10,803 bases of DNA from Acidobacteriota bacterium (lineage in GTDB: Bacteria; Acidobacteriota; Polarisedimenticolia; J045), in NCBI GenBank assembly GCA_024276295.1, contig JAJRXN010000233.1, forward strand, positions 1 to 10,803. Direction: 5' to 3'. The stretch's first letter is position 1; each line of letters begins with the position of its first letter. Both the position numbers and the translations under genes were made by a program. Below, one piece after another: positions 1-5,888 of this stretch. Below the pieces are notes generated by a model that was not told the DNA's origin, did not search any database, and was given only the letters and a program-made list of their open reading frames with translations.

Positions 1-1
1 C

Positions 2-397
2 CACCTCGACGCCAGCGGGACCGCGGCGCTGACCGACCGGATCGACATCGCCTCCGTGCGGATCCGCTTCGACAACGGGGCGGCAGCGAACCTGACGGCG
101 AGCCGCATCAGCCTCGAGGCCGTGCGTCGCGTCCGGGTGTTCTAGCGCGGTCGCTACGCGAGCTGCGATACCGCGCAGGGCACGCTGGCGGTGTTTCGCG
201 TCGAGGCCGGGGGTGAAGGTCCGATGCCGCGCGTCGTGATGGACCAGGTCGACGTCCCGCGTGACGAGCCGCTGGCGGTCGAACTCCGTGACTTTGCCGA
301 GGCAGCGCGGCGGGGCGAGGCCGGTCCGTGCACCGCGGAAGAGGGCCTGCGGGCCCTCGAGCTGGCGCTCGAGATCATCGCCGCGATCGCGGAGTAG
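2..397 (+). pseudogene. C-terminal part of a Gfo/Idh/MocA-family oxidoreductase, interrupted by an in-frame TAG
   Basis: The reading frame enters from the left edge. It reads ANLTASRISLEAVRRVRVF, then TAG at 143-145, and continues in the same frame to a second TAG at 395-397. The first stretch matches the conserved beta-sheet segment of NAD(P)-dependent Gfo/Idh/MocA sugar-type dehydrogenases, in which the residue after the R-x-x-x-F stretch is usually Gln; CAG to TAG is a single transition. After the stop the same frame still looks like this family: AVELRDFAEAARRGEAG followed by GLRALELALEIIAAI, the usual C-terminal helices. Third codon positions remain mostly G or C across the stop. I infer a recent nonsense mutation, an assembly or sequencing error, or readthrough. 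An ATG at 224 with GAAGG four bases before it could reinitiate a C-terminal fragment, but such a fragment would lack the cofactor domain. The Rossmann domain lies outside the window. The family call is fairly firm; the substrate is unknown. Confidence 0.7.
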
Positions 398-452
398 CCG
401 CGGTGGCCGGTTTCCCCCCGGCTCGCACTGGCACTGATCCGCGCCCGCGCCG

Positions 453-1616
453 ATGATGAAGGCTGCGATGGACGCAGCACGACCCGCCGCCATGCCGACA
501 CGCATCGACGCGCTGCTCGCCGAGCACGTCGCGGCCGGGCACTGGCCGGGAGCCGCCTGGGCGGTCGGGCGGCCCGGGGACGAACGGCCGCTCGCGGGAG
601 GGGCCGTCGGGCTGCTCGCTCGCGAGCCGGGAGCCGAACCGGTCCGGGCTGACACCCTCTACGATCTGGCCAGCCTGACCAAGCCGCTCGCCCTCGGGGC
701 GATCGTGCTGGCGCTGGCCGCCGAGGGGCGCTTGGACCCCGAAGAGCCTCTCGACGCCGAGCTTCCGGAACTGGCCGAGCGCCCGGCGGGCGCTCCGAGC
801 CTGGTCGATCTGCTGGTCCACCGAGCCGGACTTCCTGCCTGGTACCCGCTCTACCGCCGCACGGCGTCGCTCGAGCGGGTTCCCGAGGTGATCGCGGAGC
901 TGGCCGAGGAGCGACCGGTCGGCGGGCCGGTCTACTCGTGTCTGGGGCCGATCGCCGCCGGGATCGCCCTCGAACGGCGCTTCGGGGTTCCGCTGCGGGA
1001 GTTGTTCGCACGGGAGGTGGCGGCTCCGCTGGGGCTCGACGGACGTGAGGTGACGCCCGGCCCGGTCGACCCGGCCCTGCTCGCGGTGACCGCCCCGACC
1101 GAGTGCGGCCGGATCCACGAGGCGGAACTCGCCGCCGCCGCCGTGCCCGACGCGGCCCTGGGCACGGCGCTGGTGCCCGGGCCGCCCGACGCCCTGCGCG
1201 GCGAGGTCCATGACGGCAACGCGGCCATGCTCGGAGGTTTCGCCGGCAACGCGGGGCTGTTCGCCACCGCGGGAGCGGTGTTCCGGATCGCCTCGGCGAT
1301 CGCCTCGGGCGAGCGGCCGTTCGACCGGCTGGCGGCGCGACTCGTCGCCTCGGTGCTCGCGGAGGGCGGTTGCGACGCGCGGACCTTCGCGTTCCAGTCG
1401 GGAAGGGCTCCGCAAGCGCCGGCGGGCCCGTTCGGGCCACGCTCGTTCGGGCACACGGGGTTTGCTGGCACCTCGGTCTGGATCTCTCCGGAGCACGATC
1501 TGGTGGCCGTGCTGCTGACGAATCGCGTCCATCCGCGCTGGACCGAGGCGCCGATCCAGCGCTGGCGCCGGTCCTTCCACGAGGCCGTCCTCCGGTTCGA
1601 CGGGGACCGGGCGTGA
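453..1616 (+). CDS. Beta-lactamase-fold serine hydrolase (class C / penicillin-binding-protein-like family)
   Basis: The 387-residue protein belongs to the beta-lactamase/transpeptidase-like family (Pfam PF00144). Its members are class C beta-lactamases, D-amino-acid peptidases and esterases, so the substrate cannot be told from sequence. The active-site SxxK tetrad is visible as SLTK at residues 74-77, within LYDLASLTKPLA. The second motif, YxN in classical enzymes, is YSC at 161-163. The third, KTG-like motif is HTG at 334-336 (FGHTGFAGTSVW), as is common in the esterase-like branch. I see no signal peptide, so it may be cytoplasmic. The start is uncertain. ATG 453 is the longest, ATG 468 has GAAGG five bases upstream, and ATG 492 would give MPTRIDALLAEHV, which resembles family N-termini. 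The stop overlaps the GTG start of the TonB-like gene by four bases. The family call is secure; the physiological role is not. Confidence 0.85.
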   Translation: MMKAAMDAARPAAMPTRIDALLAEHVAAGHWPGAAWAVGRPGDERPLAGGAVGLLAREPGAEPVRADTLYDLASLTKPLALGAIVLALAAEGRLDPEEPLDAELPELAERPAGAPSLVDLLVHRAGLPAWYPLYRRTASLERVPEVIAELAEERPVGGPVYSCLGPIAAGIALERRFGVPLRELFAREVAAPLGLDGREVTPGPVDPALLAVTAPTECGRIHEAELAAAAVPDAALGTALVPGPPDALRGEVHDGNAAMLGGFAGNAGLFATAGAVFRIASAIASGERPFDRLAARLVASVLAEGGCDARTFAFQSGRAPQAPAGPFGPRSFGHTGFAGTSVWISPEHDLVAVLLTNRVHPRWTEAPIQRWRRSFHEAVLRFDGDRA

Positions 1617-2785
1617 GCGGGGCCCGCAGCGTCGTCTTCGATGCCGATCGGCTCGAACGGAGGGACCACGGTCCGCTGGTGGCGGCGCTGGCCATCTCGC
1701 TCCTGCTGCACCTGCTGGTGCTGTTCCTGGCGTCGATGGCGATGTTCCGGCCCTCGGAGCCGCCGGAACCCGAGGAGATCTCCGTTCCGCTGACGTTCGT
1801 CGAGCCGGAGCAGGCGGCACCGGCGCCGCGGGCCGAACCGGCGCAGCCGGTCGAGCCGGCGGACGAACTCGCGCAGGGAGACGACCAGCCGCAGGTCGAC
1901 GAGTCGCTGCTCGGTTTCAGCTCGCCGGAGGGGGAGATCGAGGCCCGGCCGACCCGGCCGCAGGGTCCCGAAAGCGACATCCACGCGCCGCCGGCGCCGG
2001 TCGACGCGCCCGAGGGGGAGATCGCCCCCGACGCGCCCGAGGAAGCGCCCGAAGACGTCCCGGATGCGGCGCTCGACGACGAGGAGGAACCCGCCGAAGA
2101 GGTTCCCGCGGACAGCGCCGAAGAGCCGACCCCCGACGTCGTCCAACCTGCGCCCGAGGAGTCCGGCGAGCCGGCTCCGATGCCGGAGGACGAGACCGGC
2201 ACGCCGGCCGAGGTACCGGCCCGGGAGCCCGAGGCTCCGCGGACAGGAAGGGCCCCGCTGCCGTTCCCGCCGGTCCCGGACCGCACGGAGGCGCGCCCGG
2301 CCCGGCCGCGGCCGGACCGCTCGCGAGTGCGCCGGGTGCCCGATTTCGACGCTCCGGTCAGCGGCGGATTCTGGGCCGACAACCTGCGCTTCGACAGCCG
2401 GGACTACGACTGGAGCGAGTACTCGACCAAGGTCTACTTCGCGGTCTACCGGGCGTGGCTGCGGGAACTCTACGGGCGGATCCGCCGTTTCGAGCGCGAC
2501 CAGGCGATGCTGGGGCTCCCGGGCCTCGACGGGCAGGTGACGATCCACTTCACGCTGCACCGCGACGGCAGCGTCGGCGATCTCCAGGTGCTCGACTCCT
2601 CGCAGCTCCCGACTCTCGACGCCGCCTCGTCCGCGGCGCTGCTGCGGGCCGTCCTGCCGCCGCTGCCGGACGATTTTCCCCGCGACGCCGAGGGCGTGAC
2701 GTTCCGGTTCCGCATCTCGGGCTTCGAGACGGCCAGCCAGATGGAGCGCCAGCTCCGATACCGCCAGTACCGCGGGGAGTTCTGA
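1613..2785 (+). CDS. TonB-family energy transducer with a long acidic periplasmic linker
   Basis: I place the start at GTG 1613, which overlaps the previous stop (GTGA) and has GGGGA six bases upstream; this gives 390 residues. Residues 21-45 form one membrane span containing S29-LLL-H33. This reproduces the S-x3-H spacing of the TonB signal anchor (Ser16/His20 in E. coli) needed for coupling to ExbB/ExbD. Residues 47-243 are a Pro/Glu/Asp-rich, low-complexity linker, very acidic to about residue 220 and then basic (RPARPRPDRSRVRRVP). Residues 244-303 contain an aromatic-rich lead-in (DYDWSEYSTKVYFAVYRAW). Residues 304-368 look like the TonB C-terminal fold (GQVTIHFTLHRDGSVGDLQV). The protein should pass proton-motive energy from ExbB/ExbD in the inner membrane to an outer-membrane partner. 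exbB and exbD lie just downstream with a helicase between them. A TolA-like role is the main alternative; no TonB-dependent receptor and no TolB or Pal is present here. Confidence 0.85.
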   Translation: MSGARSVVFDADRLERRDHGPLVAALAISLLLHLLVLFLASMAMFRPSEPPEPEEISVPLTFVEPEQAAPAPRAEPAQPVEPADELAQGDDQPQVDESLLGFSSPEGEIEARPTRPQGPESDIHAPPAPVDAPEGEIAPDAPEEAPEDVPDAALDDEEEPAEEVPADSAEEPTPDVVQPAPEESGEPAPMPEDETGTPAEVPAREPEAPRTGRAPLPFPPVPDRTEARPARPRPDRSRVRRVPDFDAPVSGGFWADNLRFDSRDYDWSEYSTKVYFAVYRAWLRELYGRIRRFERDQAMLGLPGLDGQVTIHFTLHRDGSVGDLQVLDSSQLPTLDAASSAALLRAVLPPLPDDFPRDAEGVTFRFRISGFETASQMERQLRYRQYRGEF

Positions 2786-2856
2786 TGCGGAGCGGAGTTG
2801 CGGGCCGGGTGCTATTCTCGACGGCACGTTCGCCAGAGGCGCTGATTTCGAAATGA
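2785..2856 (+). CDS. Possible 23-codon coupling mini-ORF between tonB-like gene and helicase
   Basis: An ATG at 2785-2787 shares its A with the TGA of the TonB-like gene (TGATG). GGGGAG at 2774-2779 sits five bases upstream, a good Shine-Dalgarno. The frame runs 23 codons (beginning MRSGVAGRVLFSTA) and its TGA at 2854-2856 overlaps the helicase ATG at 2853 as ATGA. The helicase's own nearest purine-rich site, AGAGG at 2835-2839, is 13 bases from its start, longer than ideal. The mini-ORF may therefore carry ribosomes from tonB to the helicase by termination-reinitiation. The peptide has no recognisable domain and could have no function of its own. Chance is the main alternative, because open frames are frequent at this GC content. 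Confidence 0.3.
   Translation: MRSGVAGRVLFSTARSPEALISK
2810..2818 (+). promoter_or_regulatory. Candidate extended -10 promoter element before the helicase gene
   Basis: TGCTATTCT has the TGn extension plus a hexamer matching TATAAT at four of six positions, in an otherwise very GC-rich stretch. I see no -35 hexamer at 16-18 bases upstream, which is tolerable for an extended -10 promoter. Transcription would start near 2825, giving a leader of about 28 bases for the helicase. It would allow helicase, exbB, exbD and rsmD to be expressed apart from the upstream genes. This is weak evidence based on motif shape only. Confidence 0.3.
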
Positions 2857-4058
2857 ACAAGTTCTCCGAGCTGCCGATCGGCGAGTCGTTGCTCCGGGCC
2901 CTCGAGGAGCGCGGCTTCGTCGAACCGACCCCGATCCAGGCCCAGGTCATTCCGCTGGCCCTCGAGGGCCACGACGTGATCGGCGTGGCCCAGACCGGCA
3001 CCGGCAAGACGCTCGGTTTTCTCGTGCCGATCCTCCACGGCTTGGAGCCGAGCGGGAACGTCCAGGCGCTTGTCGTCTGCCCGACGCGCGAACTCGCCCA
3101 GCAGGTCGGGGGCGTCGCGCGCGATCTCGGCGAGGCGCTCGGGGTCGAGGTGGCGCTGCTCTACGGCGGGACGTCGCTGGCCCCGCAGCGCGCCGAACTC
3201 GAGGCCGGCCCGGACATCGTCGTCGGGACCCCCGGACGGCTGATCGACTTTCTCGGCTCGGCGTGGTTCCGGCCGCGCTACATCCGGTATCTCGTGCTCG
3301 ACGAGGCCGACCGGATGCTCGACATGGGGTTCATCGACGACATCGTCCGGATCTGCAGCCGTGTGCCGATGTCGCGGCAGACGATGCTCTTTTCGGCCAC
3401 GATGCCGAAGGAGATCGCCCAGATCGCCGAGCGGTTCATGCTGCACCCCGAGACGGTGCGGATCGAGCCGGAGCGGGTGACCGCAGAGGGCATCGAGCAG
3501 GTGATGTTCGTCGTGCCCGAGCGCGCGAAGCGGGATGCGCTGGTCGCCCTGCTCGACCGGCAGCGGGGACGGAAGGTGCTCGTCTTCACCGCCACGCGCG
3601 AGGCGACCTCGGAGCTGGCGCGCGCCCTGCGTCGTCGCGGACACGAGGTGGTCTCGCTCTCCAGCCTGCTCTCGCAGGGCAACCGCGAGCGGGCGCTCGC
3701 CGGGTTCCGGCGCGGCGAGTACGACGTGATGGTGGCCACCGACGTGGCCGCCCGCGGGCTCGATGTCGTCGACATCGACGTCGTCGTCAACTACGACCTG
3801 CCGCGCAGCGCCGAGGACTACGTCCATCGCGTCGGCCGCACCGGCCGGGCGGAGCGCCGCGGCGAGGCGTTCAGCATCGCGACGCCGGGCGATCGCGACA
3901 AGGTCACCGCGATCGAGAAGCTCCTCGGCGCTCCCGTACCGAGGAGCGACCTGCCGGGCATCCCCTCGACCGACCTCGGCCGTTCCCGCCGGGACCGGGC
4001 CGGAGGCGGCGGGGGCCGGGGCGGACGGCGTCGCCGCGGCGGGAGGACGGGGCGGTGA
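2853..4058 (+). CDS. DEAD-box ATP-dependent RNA helicase (RhlE-like)
   Basis: The 401-residue protein carries nearly the full DEAD-box motif set: Q motif (F22 to Q29, PTPIQ), Walker A AQTGTGKT at 46-53, PTRELA from 78, TPGR at 126-129, DEAD at 150-153, SAT at 181-183, ATDVAARGLD at 295-304 and HRVGRTGR at 325-332. It should unwind short RNA duplexes using ATP in the cytoplasm, for example in ribosome assembly or RNA decay. The C-terminal tail (about 378-401) is short, Gly- and Arg-rich, like other RNA-binding helicase tails. One oddity: the motif usually read as HGD/N-x-x-Q-x-x-R is SSLLSQGNR (270-278), so the His-Gly pair is replaced by two Ser. Its start overlaps a mini-ORF and its stop overlaps the GTG of exbB. 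It sits between the tonB-like and exbB genes, an unusual place. RhlE subfamily is my reading; RhlB or another group is possible. Confidence 0.93.
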   Translation: MNKFSELPIGESLLRALEERGFVEPTPIQAQVIPLALEGHDVIGVAQTGTGKTLGFLVPILHGLEPSGNVQALVVCPTRELAQQVGGVARDLGEALGVEVALLYGGTSLAPQRAELEAGPDIVVGTPGRLIDFLGSAWFRPRYIRYLVLDEADRMLDMGFIDDIVRICSRVPMSRQTMLFSATMPKEIAQIAERFMLHPETVRIEPERVTAEGIEQVMFVVPERAKRDALVALLDRQRGRKVLVFTATREATSELARALRRRGHEVVSLSSLLSQGNRERALAGFRRGEYDVMVATDVAARGLDVVDIDVVVNYDLPRSAEDYVHRVGRTGRAERRGEAFSIATPGDRDKVTAIEKLLGAPVPRSDLPGIPSTDLGRSRRDRAGGGGGRGGRRRRGGRTGR

Positions 4059-4756
4059 GCGTGTTCGAGACCCTCTGGGAACTCTTCAACCGCGGCGGCC
4101 TGATGATGTGGCCGATCCTCGTCGGTTCGGTCCTCGCGCTGACGGTGGCGGTCGAGCGCCTGTGGTTCCTCCGGCGCAGTCGCGTACTGCCGCTGCGGAC
4201 GGTGCAGGAGGTCCTGCGCCTGGTCCGCGAGGGACGGATCGACGAGGCGCGTGCCGTCTGCCGGGCCGACGACAGTCCGTTCGCGATCATCGCGCTGGCC
4301 GGTCTCGACTGGTGGGACCACGGCTTCGAGGCGGTGCGCGAGGCGATCGCCGATGCCGGGCGCCGCGAGGCTCCGCGCCTCGTGCGCGGCCTCGGACTGG
4401 TCGGCACGGTCGCCTCCGTCTCGCCGTTGATGGGCCTTCTCGGGACGGTTCTCGGGATGATCGAGGTCTTCCGCTCGATCTCGCTGACCGGGCCCGGGGG
4501 TGGCGAGGAACTCTCCTCGGGAATCGCGGTCGCCCTGCTGACGACCGCGTTCGGACTGTCCGTCGGCATTCCGAGCCTGGTGCTCTACAACGTGCTGTCG
4601 AGCCGGGCCGAACGGCTCGTCGCGGCCATGGAAGCGGCATGTCACGAGATCGTCCGCAGCGCACAGCCGAGTGCCGAGACGGCGGGAGCGCCCCCGGCGC
4701 GGGCCGCCGAGTCGGCGTCCGAAGGACTGGCTGCGGCTGGGGGCGGAGAACTCTAG
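4055..4756 (+). CDS. exbB: ExbB/TolQ-family proton-channel protein
   Basis: This 233-residue inner-membrane protein belongs to the MotA/TolQ/ExbB family. I chose GTG 4055 because it overlaps the helicase stop (GTGA), has GGAGG at 4042-4046 eight bases upstream, and gives a natural N-terminus (VSVFETLWELFNRGG; the initiator is read as Met). The first membrane span is about residues 14-35. The long cytoplasmic loop (about 40-112) is followed by the family signatures SPLMGLLGTVLGMIEVF (second span, about 113-138) and ALLTTAFGLSVGIPSLVLYN (third span, about 155-180). The Ala-rich tail after residue 203 looks disordered. With ExbD it forms the proton-conducting complex that drives the TonB-like protein encoded about 1.3 kb upstream. 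TolQ is the alternative name; the nearby TonB-type protein and lack of TolB/Pal favour ExbB. Its TAG stop abuts the exbD ATG in the same frame. Confidence 0.92.
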   Translation: MSVFETLWELFNRGGLMMWPILVGSVLALTVAVERLWFLRRSRVLPLRTVQEVLRLVREGRIDEARAVCRADDSPFAIIALAGLDWWDHGFEAVREAIADAGRREAPRLVRGLGLVGTVASVSPLMGLLGTVLGMIEVFRSISLTGPGGGEELSSGIAVALLTTAFGLSVGIPSLVLYNVLSSRAERLVAAMEAACHEIVRSAQPSAETAGAPPARAAESASEGLAAAGGGEL

Positions 4757-5191
4757 ATGGAGTTCCTCCCGCGGCGCAGGGAACGGCCCTCGATCGACAT
4801 GTCGCCGCTCGTCGACGTCGTGTTCCTGCTGATCATCTTCTTCACCGTCTCGACGACCTTCAAGAGCGGGACCGGACTGCCGGTCTCGCTGCCGAGTGCC
4901 GGCACCGCGGCGGCCCAGCCGGCCGGCCCCGTCGAGGTGGCGGTCGGAAACGACGGCCGGATCGAGATCGCCGGCAGGGTCTACGCCGATGTCGGCACCG
5001 CGCGCCCGGCGCTCGCCGAGGCGCTGGCCGCGGCCGAACCGAAGGTCGTATTCGTCCGGGGCGATCGTCAGGCCGACTACGAGACGATCGTCGCGGTGAT
5101 CGACATGGCGCGGGATCTCGGCGCCCAGGGGCTGACGCTGGCGACGTTCCGGAGGACGGACGAGCCTCCCGGCCGGGACCGGCCCCGTTGA
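4757..5191 (+). CDS. exbD: ExbD/TolR-family biopolymer transport protein
   Basis: The 144-residue protein has the standard ExbD layout: a short basic cytoplasmic N-terminus (MEFLPRRRERPSIDMSPL), one membrane span at about 18-35 and a periplasmic domain to the end. Asp20 in PLVDVVFLLIIFF lies where the proton-carrying Asp of ExbD/TolR (Asp25 in E. coli ExbD) is found. The periplasmic part ends in a typical segment (VFVRGDRQADYETIVAVID, then a Leu-rich strand). The start directly follows the exbB stop (TAGATG), and GGAG at 4745-4748 is eight bases upstream. Only one exbD copy is present, although many related bacteria carry two in tandem. Its stop overlaps the TTG start of rsmD. The family is certain; ExbD rather than TolR is inferred from the neighbouring TonB-type protein. 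Confidence 0.92.
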   Translation: MEFLPRRRERPSIDMSPLVDVVFLLIIFFTVSTTFKSGTGLPVSLPSAGTAAAQPAGPVEVAVGNDGRIEIAGRVYADVGTARPALAEALAAAEPKVVFVRGDRQADYETIVAVIDMARDLGAQGLTLATFRRTDEPPGRDRPR

Positions 5192-5766
5192 GGATCATCG
5201 GCGGCGCCTTCCGCGGGCGCCGGCTGGCTCCCGTCCCGCGCCACGGCGTCCGGCCGACCGCCGATCCGGTGCGCGAGGCGCTGTTCAACATTCTCGGCCC
5301 GCGGATCACCGGTCGGCCGTTTCTCGACCTGGCGGCCGGGACGGGCGCGGTCGGCCTCGAGGCCCTGTCCCGCGGGGCCGAGCCGATCGTGCTGGTGGAA
5401 CGTTCGCGCGCCGCACTGCGGGTGATCGCCGCCAACCTCGGACGTCTCGACCTCGAGGACGATCCGCGGGTGACCGTCGTGGCCGCCGACGTGGGGGCCT
5501 TTCTCGATCGGCCCGGGGGCCCGCGTCCGGTCGGGATCGCGTTCCTCGACCCGCCTTGGGGCGAGCGGGCGCTTCCGCGCTGGATCGAGCGGCTGGGCGA
5601 GGGCGGCTGGCTCGATGCGGACAGCCTCGTCGTCGTCGAGCATGCCGCCCGCGAGACGCCGTCGCTTCCCGGCCTGGAGGTCGTCTGGCAGCGCCGCTAC
5701 GGCGATTCCGCGCTGACGGCGGCCGCCCCGTCCGGGAGCCCGGCCGAACAAAACGAAACAGCGTGA
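5188..5766 (+). CDS. rsmD: 16S rRNA (guanine(966)-N(2))-methyltransferase RsmD
   Basis: RsmD uses S-adenosylmethionine to methylate N2 of G966 (E. coli numbering) of 16S rRNA in the small subunit. I place the start at TTG 5188, overlapping the exbD stop as TTGA, because it gives the usual RsmD opening (MRIIGGAFRGRRLAP) and VRPTADPVREALFNIL follows at 21-36. No ATG lies in a better place. The S-adenosylmethionine-binding motif is DLAAGTGAVGLEALSRGA at 47-64, with the acidic E71 after the next strand. The catalytic N-P-P-F/Y-type motif is DPPW at 121-124. RRYGDSALT at 169-177 is the conserved C-terminal strand. The total of 192 residues fits the family. coaD, which often follows rsmD, is absent. 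As the last gene of the coupled run it is probably co-transcribed with exbD. Confidence 0.93.
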   Translation: MRIIGGAFRGRRLAPVPRHGVRPTADPVREALFNILGPRITGRPFLDLAAGTGAVGLEALSRGAEPIVLVERSRAALRVIAANLGRLDLEDDPRVTVVAADVGAFLDRPGGPRPVGIAFLDPPWGERALPRWIERLGEGGWLDADSLVVVEHAARETPSLPGLEVVWQRRYGDSALTAAAPSGSPAEQNETA

Positions 5767-5774
5767 AAGAGCCG

Positions 5775-5802
5775 TTGCCTCCGCTGCAGCCAGGGATATA
5801 GA
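5775..5802 (+). promoter_or_regulatory. Candidate sigma70-type promoter for the LysM gene
   Basis: TTGCCT at 5775-5780 and TATAGA at 5797-5802 are separated by 16 bases. Each matches the consensus hexamer at four of six positions. The AT-rich patch stands out in this GC-rich sequence just after rsmD ends. Transcription would begin around 5808-5810, leaving a leader of about 80 bases before the ATG at 5889. Confidence 0.45.
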
Positions 5803-5818
5803 TTCGTCCTGCGGGCAC

Positions 5819-5862
5819 GGCCGGCCTTTCCGGCCAGGGTGCGCCGCCGTCGGCCGGCGGCG
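5819..5862 (+). promoter_or_regulatory. Two adjacent hairpins in the leader of the LysM gene
   Basis: The first inverted repeat is GGCCGG (5819-5824), a five-base loop CCTTT, and CCGGCC (5830-5835). The second is CGCCGCCG (5842-5849), a five-base loop TCGGC, and CGGCGGCG (5855-5862). Both stems are perfect and made only of G and C. They lie between the candidate promoter and the Shine-Dalgarno. Neither is followed by a run of T, so an intrinsic terminator is unlikely. They could stabilise the mRNA or control translation. Chance pairing in GC-rich sequence is possible but less likely for two perfect adjacent stems. Confidence 0.45.
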
Positions 5863-5878
5863 GTGCGGCGGAGTTCAC

Positions 5879-5883
5879 GGAGG
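5879..5883 (+). promoter_or_regulatory. Strong Shine-Dalgarno for the LysM gene
   Basis: GGAGG ends five bases before ATG 5889. It is the clearest ribosome binding site in the window and fixes the start of the LysM protein. It lies outside the stem of the second leader hairpin, 16 bases downstream of it. Confidence 0.8.
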
Positions 5884-5888
5884 AACCG

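Noticed and set aside
406..422. Small hairpin (GCCGG / CCGGC) after the oxidoreductase
   Set aside because: It has a five-base stem and no T tail; this is expected by chance at this base composition.
1817..2250. Repetitive GC-rich stretch in the TonB-like gene as a possible DNA repeat array
   Set aside because: There is no regular DNA repeat unit. The pattern comes from Pro/Glu/Asp codons of the protein linker.
154..2382. Very long minus-strand open frame (over 700 codons), rich in Ser, Gly, Arg and Pro
   Set aside because: It runs antisense through the serine hydrolase and TonB-like genes, has low-complexity composition and no family resemblance. It is a GC-bias shadow.
932..3007. Second long minus-strand open frame across hydrolase, TonB and helicase genes
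   Set aside because: It is antisense to three recognisable genes, Arg-rich, without motifs, and crosses the intergenic gap.
5763..5801. Twelve-codon GTG ORF overlapping the rsmD stop (GTGA)
   Set aside because: It has no Shine-Dalgarno and leads to no downstream start, so nothing supports it beyond the overlap.
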